Source of the DNA: Lineolata rhizophorae
Lineage: Eukaryota > Ascomycota > Dothideomycetes > Lineolatales > Lineolataceae
NCBI GenBank assembly: GCA_010093515.1
Contig: MU001691.1
Coordinates: 385,813-449,812, forward strand
Direction of reading: 5' to 3'
Length of the DNA stretch: 64,000 bases
The position numbers and the translations under genes were made by a program. Of this stretch, positions 21,805 to 31,879 are shown piece by piece. The first letter of the stretch is position 1. Each line of letters begins with the position of its first letter. The notes beneath the pieces are model-generated. The model searched no databases. It saw nothing but the letters and a program-made list of their open reading frames with translations, and was not told where the DNA came from.

Positions 21805-22777
21805 TGCGCTGGGGAGTTTTTTTCTTTAAAGACCCACGAACGATTGAGCAGGTCCAAACAGGCCATGGCGATTTCCTACGCTATGTATACACGTCCAGGC
21901 TTCTCCGAAACCCCACGCCAACTTCCCCCGATGAGTGCTGGGCGCGTCGCGTGGCTGTGGGGCATTGCGGGGTAATACTTCGCCGTCAACCCAAGATGCC
22001 AAGCCCATCTCCAACCAATCCTCCAAGGGCAGGGTCTATGAATTGCCGGGGGCGCCTGTGTAATGACAGCTCTTCCCTCTGGGACTTAAGAATTGTGCGT
22101 AAGGTTGAAAGTGATACGTTCTCGGCGGAGTCTGACAAAATGAAACGGCGATCACTAATCCATTAGCCGCATTTCGGAGTTCGGTCTTTCGAGGAGTATG
22201 CTACCATACGTCAGCAATGAGAACAGGAACTAGTAGCACTGTCCAAGTGCAAGATGCGGACACTCGAAATAGGCTGACAATCAATAGAGTATCTGCGGGG
22301 GTGAAATAGGTACAATTACAGTCACCCGGTAGTCCAACTAAATAGTGATAAGTATAAAGGGTAGCAACCGGTTTTCGTTGCGCATGGAGTACCCTACTAT
22401 TCGCTATCGTAGCTAGTAACCATCTTCTCTGCGGTTTAGCCATAACTGCCATGTTATCGACCACTACACAGGCACTGAGGCGCCGAAGAGCGCTCGCCGG
22501 TCTTGGCTAGTCTCAACATTTATCTCGGCCACGAGCAAGCTTGTCATGTATTAACAATAGAAGTGGTGAGATACGTACGGAGTTCATCGTACGGAGTATT
22601 TGCAGGAGTATTCCTTGATAACCCGCTAAGCTATTCCGCATGGACGATAGGCTAGCTCCGAGTTAGGCAATAGGTAGCCGCAAAAGACCATGAGGGAGAG
22701 GAACCGTCATATTGATATATGACAGCGCGGAGGCCTTGTGAGCCCTCGGATCTTCCAGTCTTAATGACACCTTCAAC
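21805..22777. promoter_or_regulatory. Divergent promoter region of cyclase/O-methyltransferase pair
   Basis: A 973-nt gap between two divergent accessory-type genes. Around 22575-22598 there are two GTACGGAGT copies, the second the exact reverse complement of TACTCCGTAC. No coding signal is seen. Confidence 0.45.
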
Positions 22778-24136
22778 ATGGTCAGCCGAGATACACTTTC
22801 GCTCGTCGACCTCGCTGCTCGGATCGCCGCCGACGCAAAGAAGCTACAACAGCGGCTAGAGACCATAGGTCATCCGCAGCCTTCGTTTGCACCCGATACA
22901 CCAGCGATCTACCCCGACGATGCAGAAGCACAGGCGGCACGGATGAAATTAATTACGGCCGCGTTGGACCTCTACGGTTTAGCAACCGGCCCTCGCGACT
23001 TCATTGTCTGGGATGCTTTCCTAGTGAGTCCACTCCTAAGCAACTAGTCATTTGAAGCCAGAGACGCTAAGAAAAACCAACAGTCCAAACATGACACAAT
23101 GACCTTCGACGTGCTCAATGAATTCAACTTCTGGCATGCGGTGCCAATCGATAACTCCGCATCGTATGCCGAGATAGCACAACGTACAGGCCTAGAGGAG
23201 GCCGTCGTCCGTGCGGTGCTACGACTCAGCATGTCGCGACGTGTCTTCGCTGAAGGGCAGGACGGCCATATCGTGCACACGGCCGTGTCGGCCGCAATGA
23301 CCCGCGACCGCCTGCTGCAAAGCTGGATTGGGCACCACCTCCAGGACGTGGCACCAGGCTGCGTGCAGTTCGCCCGCCACCTGCGCGCGAACGGCGGCCG
23401 CTCCTCTACGGACCCGGCCAAGTCGGCCGTGGCCGAGACGCTGGGGGGCCGCGCGCTCTTCGACGTCCTCGAGGCCGAGGGCGACGGCTGGCGCATGCGT
23501 CGCTTCGCCGAAGCCATGGCCAGCATGAAGAGCTCGAGCCACGACCTCGAGCACGTGCACGCGGGCTTCGACTGGGGCGGGCTTGGCAAAGGCGCCACCG
23601 TCGTCGACGTGGGCGGCTCCGGCGGGCACGTCTCGGCGTCGCTGGCGGCCGCGCACCCGGGCCTGCGCTTCGTCGTACAGGACCTGCCGTCCGTCGAGGC
23701 CGAGTATGCAGCCGCGGTGCCGGAGGAGCTCCGCGACCGCGTCAAGTTTCAGGTCCACGACTTCTTTGCCGAGCAGCCGGAGCGCGGCGCGACCGTCTAC
23801 CTGCTGCGGCACATCCTGCACGACTGGCCGGACTCGCAGGCCGTGGCCGTGCTGCGCCGCCTCGTGGCGGCCATGCGCCCCGGCGAAGGCGGAAGCCGCA
23901 TCGTCATCATGGACGTAGTCATGGCGGGGCATGGCACCGTGCCATTACCCCTAGAGCGCGTTCAGTCATGTATGGACTTGCAGATGCGGGTCGCGCTGTG
24001 CGCTCACGAGCGAACGCGTGCACAGTGGGAGGAGTTGCTGAAGGAGAGCGATTCAAGGCTCAAGCTCAAGGGACTGGTGGTTCCTCCTGGATGTGCGGGG
24101 GCGGTCATGGAGGTAGTTCTCGAAGATGAACGTTAG
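22778..24136 (+). CDS. S-adenosylmethionine-dependent O-methyltransferase (secondary-metabolism type)
   Basis: Predicted family-2 O-methyltransferase (plant-COMT-like fold, Pfam Methyltransf_2), 432 residues. One intron, 23024..23083 (GTGAGT...CAACAG). The N-terminal part (about 1-200) is a helical dimerisation/winged-helix region, with FDVLNEFNFWHAVP as the junction to the helix-turn-helix segment YAEIAQRTGLEEAVVRAVLRL. The SAM site VVDVGGSGGHVS is at 255-266, followed by VVQDLP (about 279-284). The putative catalytic base lies in RHILHDWPD (His about 327). The C-terminus has MDLQMRVALCAHERTRAQWEELL. All expected residues are present, so it looks functional. Such enzymes methylate phenolic polyketides, alkaloids or similar compounds. 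The substrate is unknown. It lies next to and diverges from a cyclase-family gene, but no polyketide or peptide synthase is in the window. Confidence 0.88.
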
Positions 24137-24444
24137 GTGCGACCATACGTAGTAGTTTAAGAGGAGAGGAACATCCATTCGTATAGTAGTCCTAGCACAC
24201 GAGGATGGTTTGGAATCCGAACCACGTGACCTCGGATCTTCCGATAGATCGGGTAACTACATGCCTAGATTAGCACGTGATGTGACGTTGGACAAGCCGC
24301 GGCGCAGCGTTGGTGCCATTGATGATTGGACGAAGCGCGACCCACGCATTCTGAAGCTTCGTCCAAGCCGGTCCCAAGCTTTTCCCAAGCCTCCTCCACG
24401 ACTCTCGCGCGCACCCAAGACCGCGCCCAGCCCAGCGCCCAGCC
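24137..24444. promoter_or_regulatory. Short upstream region of the antiporter gene
   Basis: A 308-nt gap between tandem genes. It contains CACGTGA and CACGTGACCTC-like sequences (24224 and about 24276), i.e. E-box/CACGTG cores. They could bind basic helix-loop-helix factors, but this is only a sequence resemblance. Confidence 0.3.
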
Positions 24445-26359
24445 ATGCCGACCTTGGCTGTCGTCGACTTCAATATTGTGTGCGCCACTCTGGGCGGTTT
24501 CATTAGCCTCTTCGGCCTCGTCTCGTACCTAATCAAGGAGAAGTTCCATCTGTCGGAGGCGCTCATCGCATTGGTCGCTGGCTTGGTGTTCTCTCCGCAC
24601 GCTGCCAATTTCATCCGGCCGGAGGTCTACGCGTTGCACGATGCCGTCATCCTCGACACCATCACCCTGTACTTTTCGCGGCTGGTTCTCGGGGTCCAGC
24701 TAGTCATCGCGGGCGTGCAATTGCCGAGCCGCTACCTACGGCTCGAATGGCGCAGCCTCGCGCTGCTGCTGGGGCCGGGCATGTGCTGCATGTGGATCTG
24801 CACCGCGCTGCTCACCTGGGCCATGGTGCCGCACATCGACTTCTTGCACGCTCTGGCTGTAGCCGCCTGCGTCACGCCGACGGATCCCGTCCTGTCGAAC
24901 TCCATCGTCAAGGGTAAATTCGCGGACCGGTACATCCCGCGCGAACTGCAGAAAATCGTCGTCGCCGAGTCCGGCACCAATGACGGCCTGGGCTATCCGT
25001 TCCTGTTCCTGCCGCTGTACCTGATCAAGTACCTGCACCACGATGGAGGTGCCGGAAAGGCAATTGGAATGTGGTTCTACGAGACCTGGGTTTATACCAT
25101 CATTCTGAGCGTCATTTACGGCGCCGTGGTGGGCTGGTTGGCGCGGAAGTTGCTACAATGGGCCGAGCGCAACAAGTATGTCGACCGCGAGAGCTTCCTC
25201 GTCTTCGCCATCGCCATTGCACTTTTCCTCGTCGGTACCGTTGGTATGATTGGAAGTGACGACGTGCTAGCGTGCTTCATTGCAGGCAATGTCTTCACCT
25301 GGGAGTGAGTCGACTTTCCATACCTAGAGAATCACCGGTCTGCTACCATACTGACGCTTGTCGCCCCAATTTGGTGACTGGTTCCGTCTCGAGACAATCG
25401 ACGACTCGCTGCAGCCCACCATCGACATGCTCCTCAATGTATCGATCTTCATCTGGTTCGGAGCGAATTGCCCTTGGTATCTGTTCGACCACAGCAGCAC
25501 GATACCCATCTACCGGCTGATCTTCCTCGGCATTCTCGTCTTACTTTTCCGCCGCATCCCGATCATCCTCCTGATGCACAAGAAAATCCACCAGATTGAA
25601 GAATTCAAGCAGGCTCTCTTCGTCGGCTTCTTCGGCCCCATCGGCGTCAGCGCCATCTTCTACCTGTACATCAGCCTCGAGTTCCTGCGCGACATCGAGG
25701 TCAATGGCGAAACTAGGCCCGACGCGGCGCAGCTTGAGGAGCTCTTCACGGTCGTTATTTGGTTCCTAGTTATCTGCAGTATCGTAAGCTGTCTCTCCTC
25801 TTCCCAGGTATTCCCGACCCGCTAGCTAACCACCGGGCCTCTGAAGATCATCCATGGCCTCGCTATTCCCCTCGGCAAACTCGGTATACGCATTCCGCGC
25901 ACCATCTCTACTGCCCGCGACCAGCGCGACGGCGCCGTGCCGCGCCCCCGCGTCCGGCGCGGGCAATCGTCCGGCGGCGCTGCCGTCGACGGCGCGGACG
26001 AGTCTTCCCCGTCCCCCACACCGTCCGCCAACGGCGGGATAATGAGGGCGCCGAGGTCCCGCGCAGACGAGTATCCGGAAGACAAGGTGCACGGCGAGGG
26101 TGCGAACGGGGCCATTCCCGGCGTGTTCTTTCGGCTGGGGAGGAAAGTAACGAGGAGGAGGGACACGGAAGGGGGCGGCGGGATGGAGTCGGGAAGCGAG
26201 GCGCTCGAGATCGGGCCTGCGGAAGACGGAGGGCCGACCGGTTCGGACGGACGCGGGGTTCCTAACGGAGGCTCCGTGGGACCTGCGGCGCGGTCCGTCG
26301 AGTTCCGTGGTGAGGACAGGAGTCAAGGCGCTGCCACCGCTGCTGAGCGGGGACAATGA
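24445..26359 (+). CDS. nha1: Plasma-membrane Na+(K+)/H+ antiporter, NHA1/Sod2 type
   Basis: Exports Na+ or K+ in exchange for protons at the plasma membrane. The reading gives 593 residues with introns 25305..25374 and 25784..25846. The transport core carries the CPA1 signatures TPTDP (144-148) and ESGTNDG (175-181, the ion-binding Asn-Asp), and about 12 hydrophobic segments. Segments bracketing intron 1 are VLACFIAGNVFTW and DWFRLETIDDSLQPTIDMLLN. After intron 2 comes the conserved IIHGLAIPLGKLGIRIPRTIS, then a hydrophilic cytosolic tail rich in Gly/Arg/Glu. That tail is only about 150 residues, far shorter than in budding yeast Nha1. Oddity: intron 1 has a good donor (GTGAGT) and branch site (CTGAC), but the only in-frame join ends it in TTTGG, not AG. 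Unless this is an assembly error, normal splicing may fail. Confidence 0.85.
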
Positions 26360-28887
26360 CCTTGGCGGGATTGAAGGCCTGACTGGGTACGCGTGGGAGG
26401 GAGCGAGGGATGGGTGGCACGGCTTCGGTTCCAGTAGCGAGGAGCTGCCTGTCGATGACGGGGTCTTGAGTGACGAGTTAGGTTCGTCATGGGTCTCCTT
26501 GCCACCTAATAAGCTACAATGGCTGTGGCCGTGGCACTCATCCTGGTTTATTTTAACGCCTGTTGCTGGATAGGTCAATATAAAACCTAGGGATGGGAGA
26601 GCACGGAACGTTGTGTTAAGCAAGAGGAGGATAGGGAGCGCGTGGGTGCGGCTTTCTGCTATTCTCTGTTCAGTTTCTGACCTGCAGTACAAGCGGGAGT
26701 GGAAGGGGTGGGATGATATCTAATGATTTAGGGTGTGTACCGGGTGGTCCATGTACGTTGCTTTTTTATGGTTTTGCGAAACGTACGGACATCGCACAAG
26801 CGAATCTCCTAGAGATTTTGTATTCATGTTCTAGGCCATTCAGTGGTTGAGAGGAAGGAGTTGTGCTTGGTGTCGATAGAGGAATATAGTAGGAATATTA
26901 TGAGATCTCTGTCAGATGTAAATCGCGTCTTTGGCCTAGAGTTAAGTTCAGCAGCTGGCCGATACAAGCCATGTTCACAAAGTAGATGGAACAATAACTA
27001 CAGACTAATGGACAGGCCGCAGGTAGCATCAGCCTACCCAGTTGTCAGACTGCAGCCGACTTCCAAGCGACCAGGCAGCACTATCTGCGCGACAAAAGCA
27101 TCATGAACCAAAAACTGAACACCATTTACATATCGATATCTGCTGTACCCAACAAATATAGAGGGCTAGAAACAAAAAACAAAGCGTCCCATTACTCAGC
27201 CCGAATCAATCAATTGAATCGTCCCGCACGCGCATACACGCGCGCGCTTCCCTATGACCTCCACCCCAGCTACCCAGATCCATGATGTGACTCAAGCGCC
27301 GTTTGATTTCAAAAGACACAGCAAAACTGAAAGTGATTAAGAAAAGGACGCAAATGAACCCAGCCCAGAAAAGCAACACTCCCAACCGATTATGTCATCC
27401 CTCCATTGCTCCCCGGCCCCAGTGCTGCATTTCCAAGATGGCGCAAAGCAGCTGCACGGAGAAAGCAGGGAACCAAGAGCAGCCGGCGAATATGCGAAGT
27501 CGACGAAAGCCGCCGAAGGTCTGCACGCCGCGCATGCGAAATACCAACCAGTGCAGACCACGCCATTGGAGATGAAAGACAAGCCCTCCCTTCCCCGCCT
27601 GAACATCCCCACCGTCCATGATTCCCTCCCATGCCTAACCGACCTACTCGTTCCTGCCGTCATTCTATCCCAACTGGACAGATCATCAAACGTTTGTGAG
27701 GAGAGACAGAAAGAAGGCTGTATATGAAGAAAAGACAACGCCGGGCCGGTGAGGCTGCCGTTATCTGCTTCGGGAATCAGCACGACCTATCAGGCCAGTG
27801 ATTGCCCGAAGCAAAGAAGAAGAAAGGGAAATATAAATATAAATATGAATATAGTAAGCAGAAACTAGAATGAATCGAAAATATAGAGCCCAAACGCCGG
27901 GAGAAATAGAAATAGGGAACTACAAATAGTGCGTGCGTAAACAGGGAGAAGTTACGGTAAAAGGACCAGATGACGAAAAACTTCGATGATATTCAATCCT
28001 TCGGCTTTCGACAACCCGCGTCCTACCAAAATCAAACGCAGGTCGCAAGGAGCCCACAACGACGGGGCGCAAAATAAAGTAAAAACTCCCTTCAAGCATC
28101 GCATAAATTAACGACACTGTTGCTTTTGAAACCTGATTTTCTCGGCAGAAGAGTTTGGGTCGATGGTAGTGGGTCGCGGCGTGGAGACCGGGAAAACAAA
28201 ATGAAACCCAAACATGCTGCCCATATAGAAAAGATGATCAGATGTTCGAAACAACATCAAACGAAACGCTAGATGCCGCCAGGTAGGCAGTAGTAGGTAC
28301 GTGAGAGCCGATGTGACGCCTAACGACCAGATGAGTAGTAAATAGCCAGTCGGACAAAAGGCGACACCATGCGCGACAAGAAACAATCGCATGAGAAAAA
28401 AATACGGAAAATAAACCGACGAGGTAATAAGCATGAGATGGACCAGAGTAAAGTCGAAACGCCTCAGCCAGGCCATTAGAGCTCGTGCACACCACCACTC
28501 CATAGATCTGCCTGCACGAAGCACTAAAAGTAGATAAGTCCGTCGATCAATACCCAACGCCAAGCGTGCATCGGCTGCCGATGCACTCGTACTAAGCGGG
28601 GCCACGTGACATCCACAGTTTCGCTTCACCCTTTTTTTTTTCGGCAAAGAGGGGAAGATGGAAAACAGCCGGTGAGACCATAGGGAAATGGATCGGCATG
28701 TACCTGAAACCAACATCCCGGCGCCCAGGAAAGTTTCCCCATCGCTTGCATCCCAATTGGCCCGACCAACGTGTCGGTTCCCCTCCCCTTCTTCCTCCCG
28801 GGCCTCTCCCCCACCATTTCGGACCCTGTAGGTTTTTTTTTTTTTTTTTCGGTTGGTAGGTGCGGATACGTGCGAAAGCATACCCAC
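26360..28887. other. Convergent intergenic region, no gene supported
   Basis: 2.5 kb between the 3' ends of the antiporter and the large disordered protein. It includes an A/T simple stretch near 27825-27852 (TATAAATATAAATATGAATA-like) and a 17-T run at about 28833-28849. Frames up to 259 codons on the minus strand (28108-28887) are hydrophobic only because the region is T-rich on that strand. They are most likely 3' UTR. Confidence 0.45.
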
Positions 28888-30579
28888 CTACGAATGCAGC
28901 AAATCCCACGCCCGCGAGCACAGGCTCATAAACTCCTCCTTCTTTCTCTTCTGCGCCTCGGGACTATCACCTCTGGACTCACCCCACAGCCCCGCAGCAG
29001 GCGCTGCGCGTCTCCGCTCCTCGCCACCGGGCCTCCCGCGGCCGAGCGGTGGCGAGCCCATGTCTTGCTCGTACTCGTCGCGGGCGCGTCTGCGACCGCT
29101 CGCGGGCGGGGCCTGGATCCCGCTGGTGCCGGGGCCGTGGTGCTGCTGCCCCCCGGCGCCACCATGACCCTTGGAGGGTATTGGCGATGGCGGCGTTGGC
29201 GGCTGATGTCCGCCGTAGTGCACGAGACGCGGTAGCAGCTCCTCGCGGCCGCCTGTGAGGCTCTGCACAGCTTCCTCAGCAGACTTGTACTCGCGTGGGC
29301 GCGACGTGAGGGGGGCGCCATGGTGCGAAGGATGACCTGCGGCGCCAGGCGGGAAGCCGGGCGAGCGGACGGGGCCTTGGTTGGCAGCCGCGGCGTGAGA
29401 GGAGCGATTGGGGCTGTGGTTGAAGGCGGGCGGGCGCGAGGATGACGATCCGGACTCCCGCGACGGGTGCAGGTTGTCCGCAGCGAAGACGTCGGAGATA
29501 GGCGGGAGGCGGTTGGTCGTCTGGGTTGCGGGGACATGGTGGATGTGTGAGGTCTGCGAGAGCGACGACGGCCCGGCGTTGGCTCCGGGTCCACCCGCCG
29601 CGGCGGCTCCCGCAGCGGCCTGCCGGGCAGCAAGCGGCTGCATGCCGGAGCCACGCTGCAGGCCGGTGAACGACTGGTTTAGTGGGGCCGACTGTACAAC
29701 GCGCTCGGCTGCGAAGTTCTGATGGGAAGGGGCCGTGATCGAAAGGCCCGGCGGCGGGCCTTTGCGCCTCGATGACGGCGTCCTGGCGGACTTAATGCCG
29801 CCGGGCGGCGCCTCCCCTCCCGGCGCGTCGTGCGGGCCGGCGCCGCCGCCGGCGCCGGTGGGATCCTTGGCCGTCTTCTGCCGCGCCTCGATGATCTGCC
29901 GCTGCTGCTCGCGCACGTCGATGCTACGCTGCAGCTGTTCGCGCATCGAGGGGTCATGCGTGTGGAACCCGGGGCTCAGGCACGCGAGCCCGACCTCGCG
30001 CAGGCTGTCGCGCGAGTCGAGTGGCGCCGAGGGCCGCGCCGACAGCGCGCCGCTGCGCCCACCCACGGCCACGGCATTATTCGACGATAGGTCAAGCCGC
30101 CGCGGCCGATGCCGAGACGTCGCCAAGTCCGGCGAGGCGGGCTCCTTCTTCACGATGATTTTGGGTGCGTGTTGCGGGGCCGAGGTCCCGCTAGTGCCGG
30201 CGTGGTTGGCGCCCGTGGGCGAGCGGCTAGTGGATTTTTCAGCCGGCGGAGGCGGCGGCGGTGGTGGTGCCGTCGGTGCTGCGGACGCGGAAGCGGAGGC
30301 CGAGGCAGAAGCGGCATTGCCGGACGGCGTTGTTGAATTGTTAGCAGTCGAGGGCTTTTGGGGCGTCGTGGCCATTGCTGTCGCTGGTCCCGACGAGGGC
30401 GACGAGGGCGCTCGTGCGGCGGTGGAGTGGGCGGCGGCGATAGTGGTGGTGGTGGTGGGAAAAGGGCGAGGAGCGGAGGCGCCGGCGGCTGCTGGCGGCG
30501 TTGGTTCGGCGGCGCCGGGGTGAGCGGGCGCGGGCGCGAGCGCGGAAGGGGCGGGCGGCGCGGCGAGGGCGGTGCTCAT
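28888..30579 (-). CDS. Large disordered conserved fungal protein of unknown function
   Basis: A 563-residue intronless frame, mostly low complexity (Ala, Pro, Ser, Gly, Thr) with conserved-looking islands: KIIVKKEPASPDLATSR (sumoylation-like IKKE context), LACLSPGFHTHDPSMREQLQ followed by helix RSIDVREQQRQIIEARQK, GLSITAPSHQNFAAERVVQS with APLNQSFTG, TSHIHHVPATQTTNRLPPIS with DVF, YKSAEEAVQSLTGGREELLP with RLVHYGGHQPPTPPSP, RRRARDEYEQDMGSPPLGRG, and the C-terminus KRKKEEFMSLCSRAWDLLHS. The islands resemble a protein conserved across Sordariomycetes that I cannot name. Its composition suggests a nuclear regulatory or scaffold protein. I take the Met of MSTALAAPPAP as the start; an upstream in-frame Met would add 47 Ser/Pro/Arg-rich residues. 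A PPPPPPPP run and an (SA)n run are present. No enzyme motif is seen. Confidence 0.7.
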   Translation of the reverse strand: MSTALAAPPAPSALAPAPAHPGAAEPTPPAAAGASAPRPFPTTTTTIAAAHSTAARAPSSPSSGPATAMATTPQKPSTANNSTTPSGNAASASASASASAAPTAPPPPPPPPAEKSTSRSPTGANHAGTSGTSAPQHAPKIIVKKEPASPDLATSRHRPRRLDLSSNNAVAVGGRSGALSARPSAPLDSRDSLREVGLACLSPGFHTHDPSMREQLQRSIDVREQQRQIIEARQKTAKDPTGAGGGAGPHDAPGGEAPPGGIKSARTPSSRRKGPPPGLSITAPSHQNFAAERVVQSAPLNQSFTGLQRGSGMQPLAARQAAAGAAAAGGPGANAGPSSLSQTSHIHHVPATQTTNRLPPISDVFAADNLHPSRESGSSSSRPPAFNHSPNRSSHAAAANQGPVRSPGFPPGAAGHPSHHGAPLTSRPREYKSAEEAVQSLTGGREELLPRLVHYGGHQPPTPPSPIPSKGHGGAGGQQHHGPGTSGIQAPPASGRRRARDEYEQDMGSPPLGRGRPGGEERRRAAPAAGLWGESRGDSPEAQKRKKEEFMSLCSRAWDLLHS

Positions 30580-31879
30580 GGCGGGCGGAAAGGAGCGTCT
30601 TGCTCGCGACGGCACCCGACGAAGACCAAAGAGCGAGGGCGTGGGAGCGGCGGAGGGAGCGAGAGTCGGAGGGACGAGAAGGGGGCGAGAGAGGGAAAAG
30701 TAAAAAGAGCGAGGAGGCACAGGCGGCGTCGACGCGCTGCGGGCGAGGAAGGGGCCAGCGGAGGAGCAGGAGGGTTTGAAGGGAAGGAGCGGACGGGCGA
30801 CGGAGCGCGAGGGCCAGAGCGACTGGCCGCGCCGGGGCGGGCTGGGTGCCCGCTAGCTCGTTTCGAAAAGAGAGGCGCGCCGCCCTTGCCCCAGCGCTGC
30901 CCGGCGCTCCCCAGCGCTGGCAGCCGCTCCGCCCAGGCGCTTCCCGGCCGGGCCCAGCCAATGGCCGCCGGCCACGGCCCCGCCATGAAACGCCCGCCAC
31001 AGGGCAGCGCCGGCGCCTCGTGCACCAGCTGTTTGAGCGCCGGGCCCCGTGTGCGGCGAGCGGCCGGCCGAAAGGGCCCGGGGCCCTCGGGCCTCTCGCT
31101 GCGTCGAGTTTTGCGCCGCCGCGTCGACGCTGCATCGGCGTGCATCCCCAACGCGGAGCTTTTTTCGCGCTGGCTTCTGGGCGCATGTGGGCGCTGACGT
31201 AACCCGGCTCTGCATGCGCTTCACGTGCCCGTTGCACTTGCGCCCGCGTGAGAGCATGCATGTACGTACGTAGCACTCCGTAGTATGACAGGAATTTTGC
31301 CCGTTCGAGCGCGCCCGAGAGCCCTCCCCCTGCCCGCGCCGCAGCACGAACCCTCCGTTGTTTGAAGAGCGCCCCTGCGCCGGCGCGCCGCACCGCTATA
31401 ACACACAAACCGAAACCCGCACAGAAGACAGCTATTAAAACGCCCCCGCCCGCCACCGCCGTCACGTGTGACAATAAGCCGTCCCAAACCAGCTCGATAA
31501 CCCCCGTAGCCCCGTCGCATCCATTACATTCGAGGGCGCACGGCATCTCCGCTTACTCGATCCGGCCGCGCGCGGGGCGCACCTAATTTGAGCCCCAGCG
31601 CGTCCGTGCCAATTGTCAGGGTCTCGGCTCGCTTCCGAGCTGCCTCGACCGCCGAGGGCCGGGCCCCGATCGCCCGCTAGGGACGGGGCAGCGAGAGAGC
31701 TAGCCGCAAGAGGGCCCCTGACAATCGTGCGTCCCGACCCCATATCCACCCGCATCAAAAAAAGATTCAAAACTGGTGTCGCGCATTGTCGTGCTTCGCA
31801 CCACCGCTGCTCCTCCAATTACCTCGCCTCGGAAAATCCCTCTCGACACCGCCCAACTCCCGCAATCGCACCCCTCCCC
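30580..31879. other. GC-rich intergenic region
   Basis: About 1.3 kb between the start of the disordered-protein gene and the 3' end of the SPATA20-like gene. It is very GC-rich with A/G-rich tracts upstream of the start codon (about 30590-30720), typical of a fungal 5' UTR and promoter. An ACTCCGTAGTA motif occurs near 31275. The long frames have no signature. Confidence 0.4.

Noticed and set aside
28108-28887. 259-codon minus-strand frame with hydrophobic stretches resembling membrane helices
   Set aside because: It lies directly in the 3' region of the disordered-protein gene. Hydrophobicity follows from T-rich sequence on that strand, and it includes a Lys run made by a T tract. No family resemblance.
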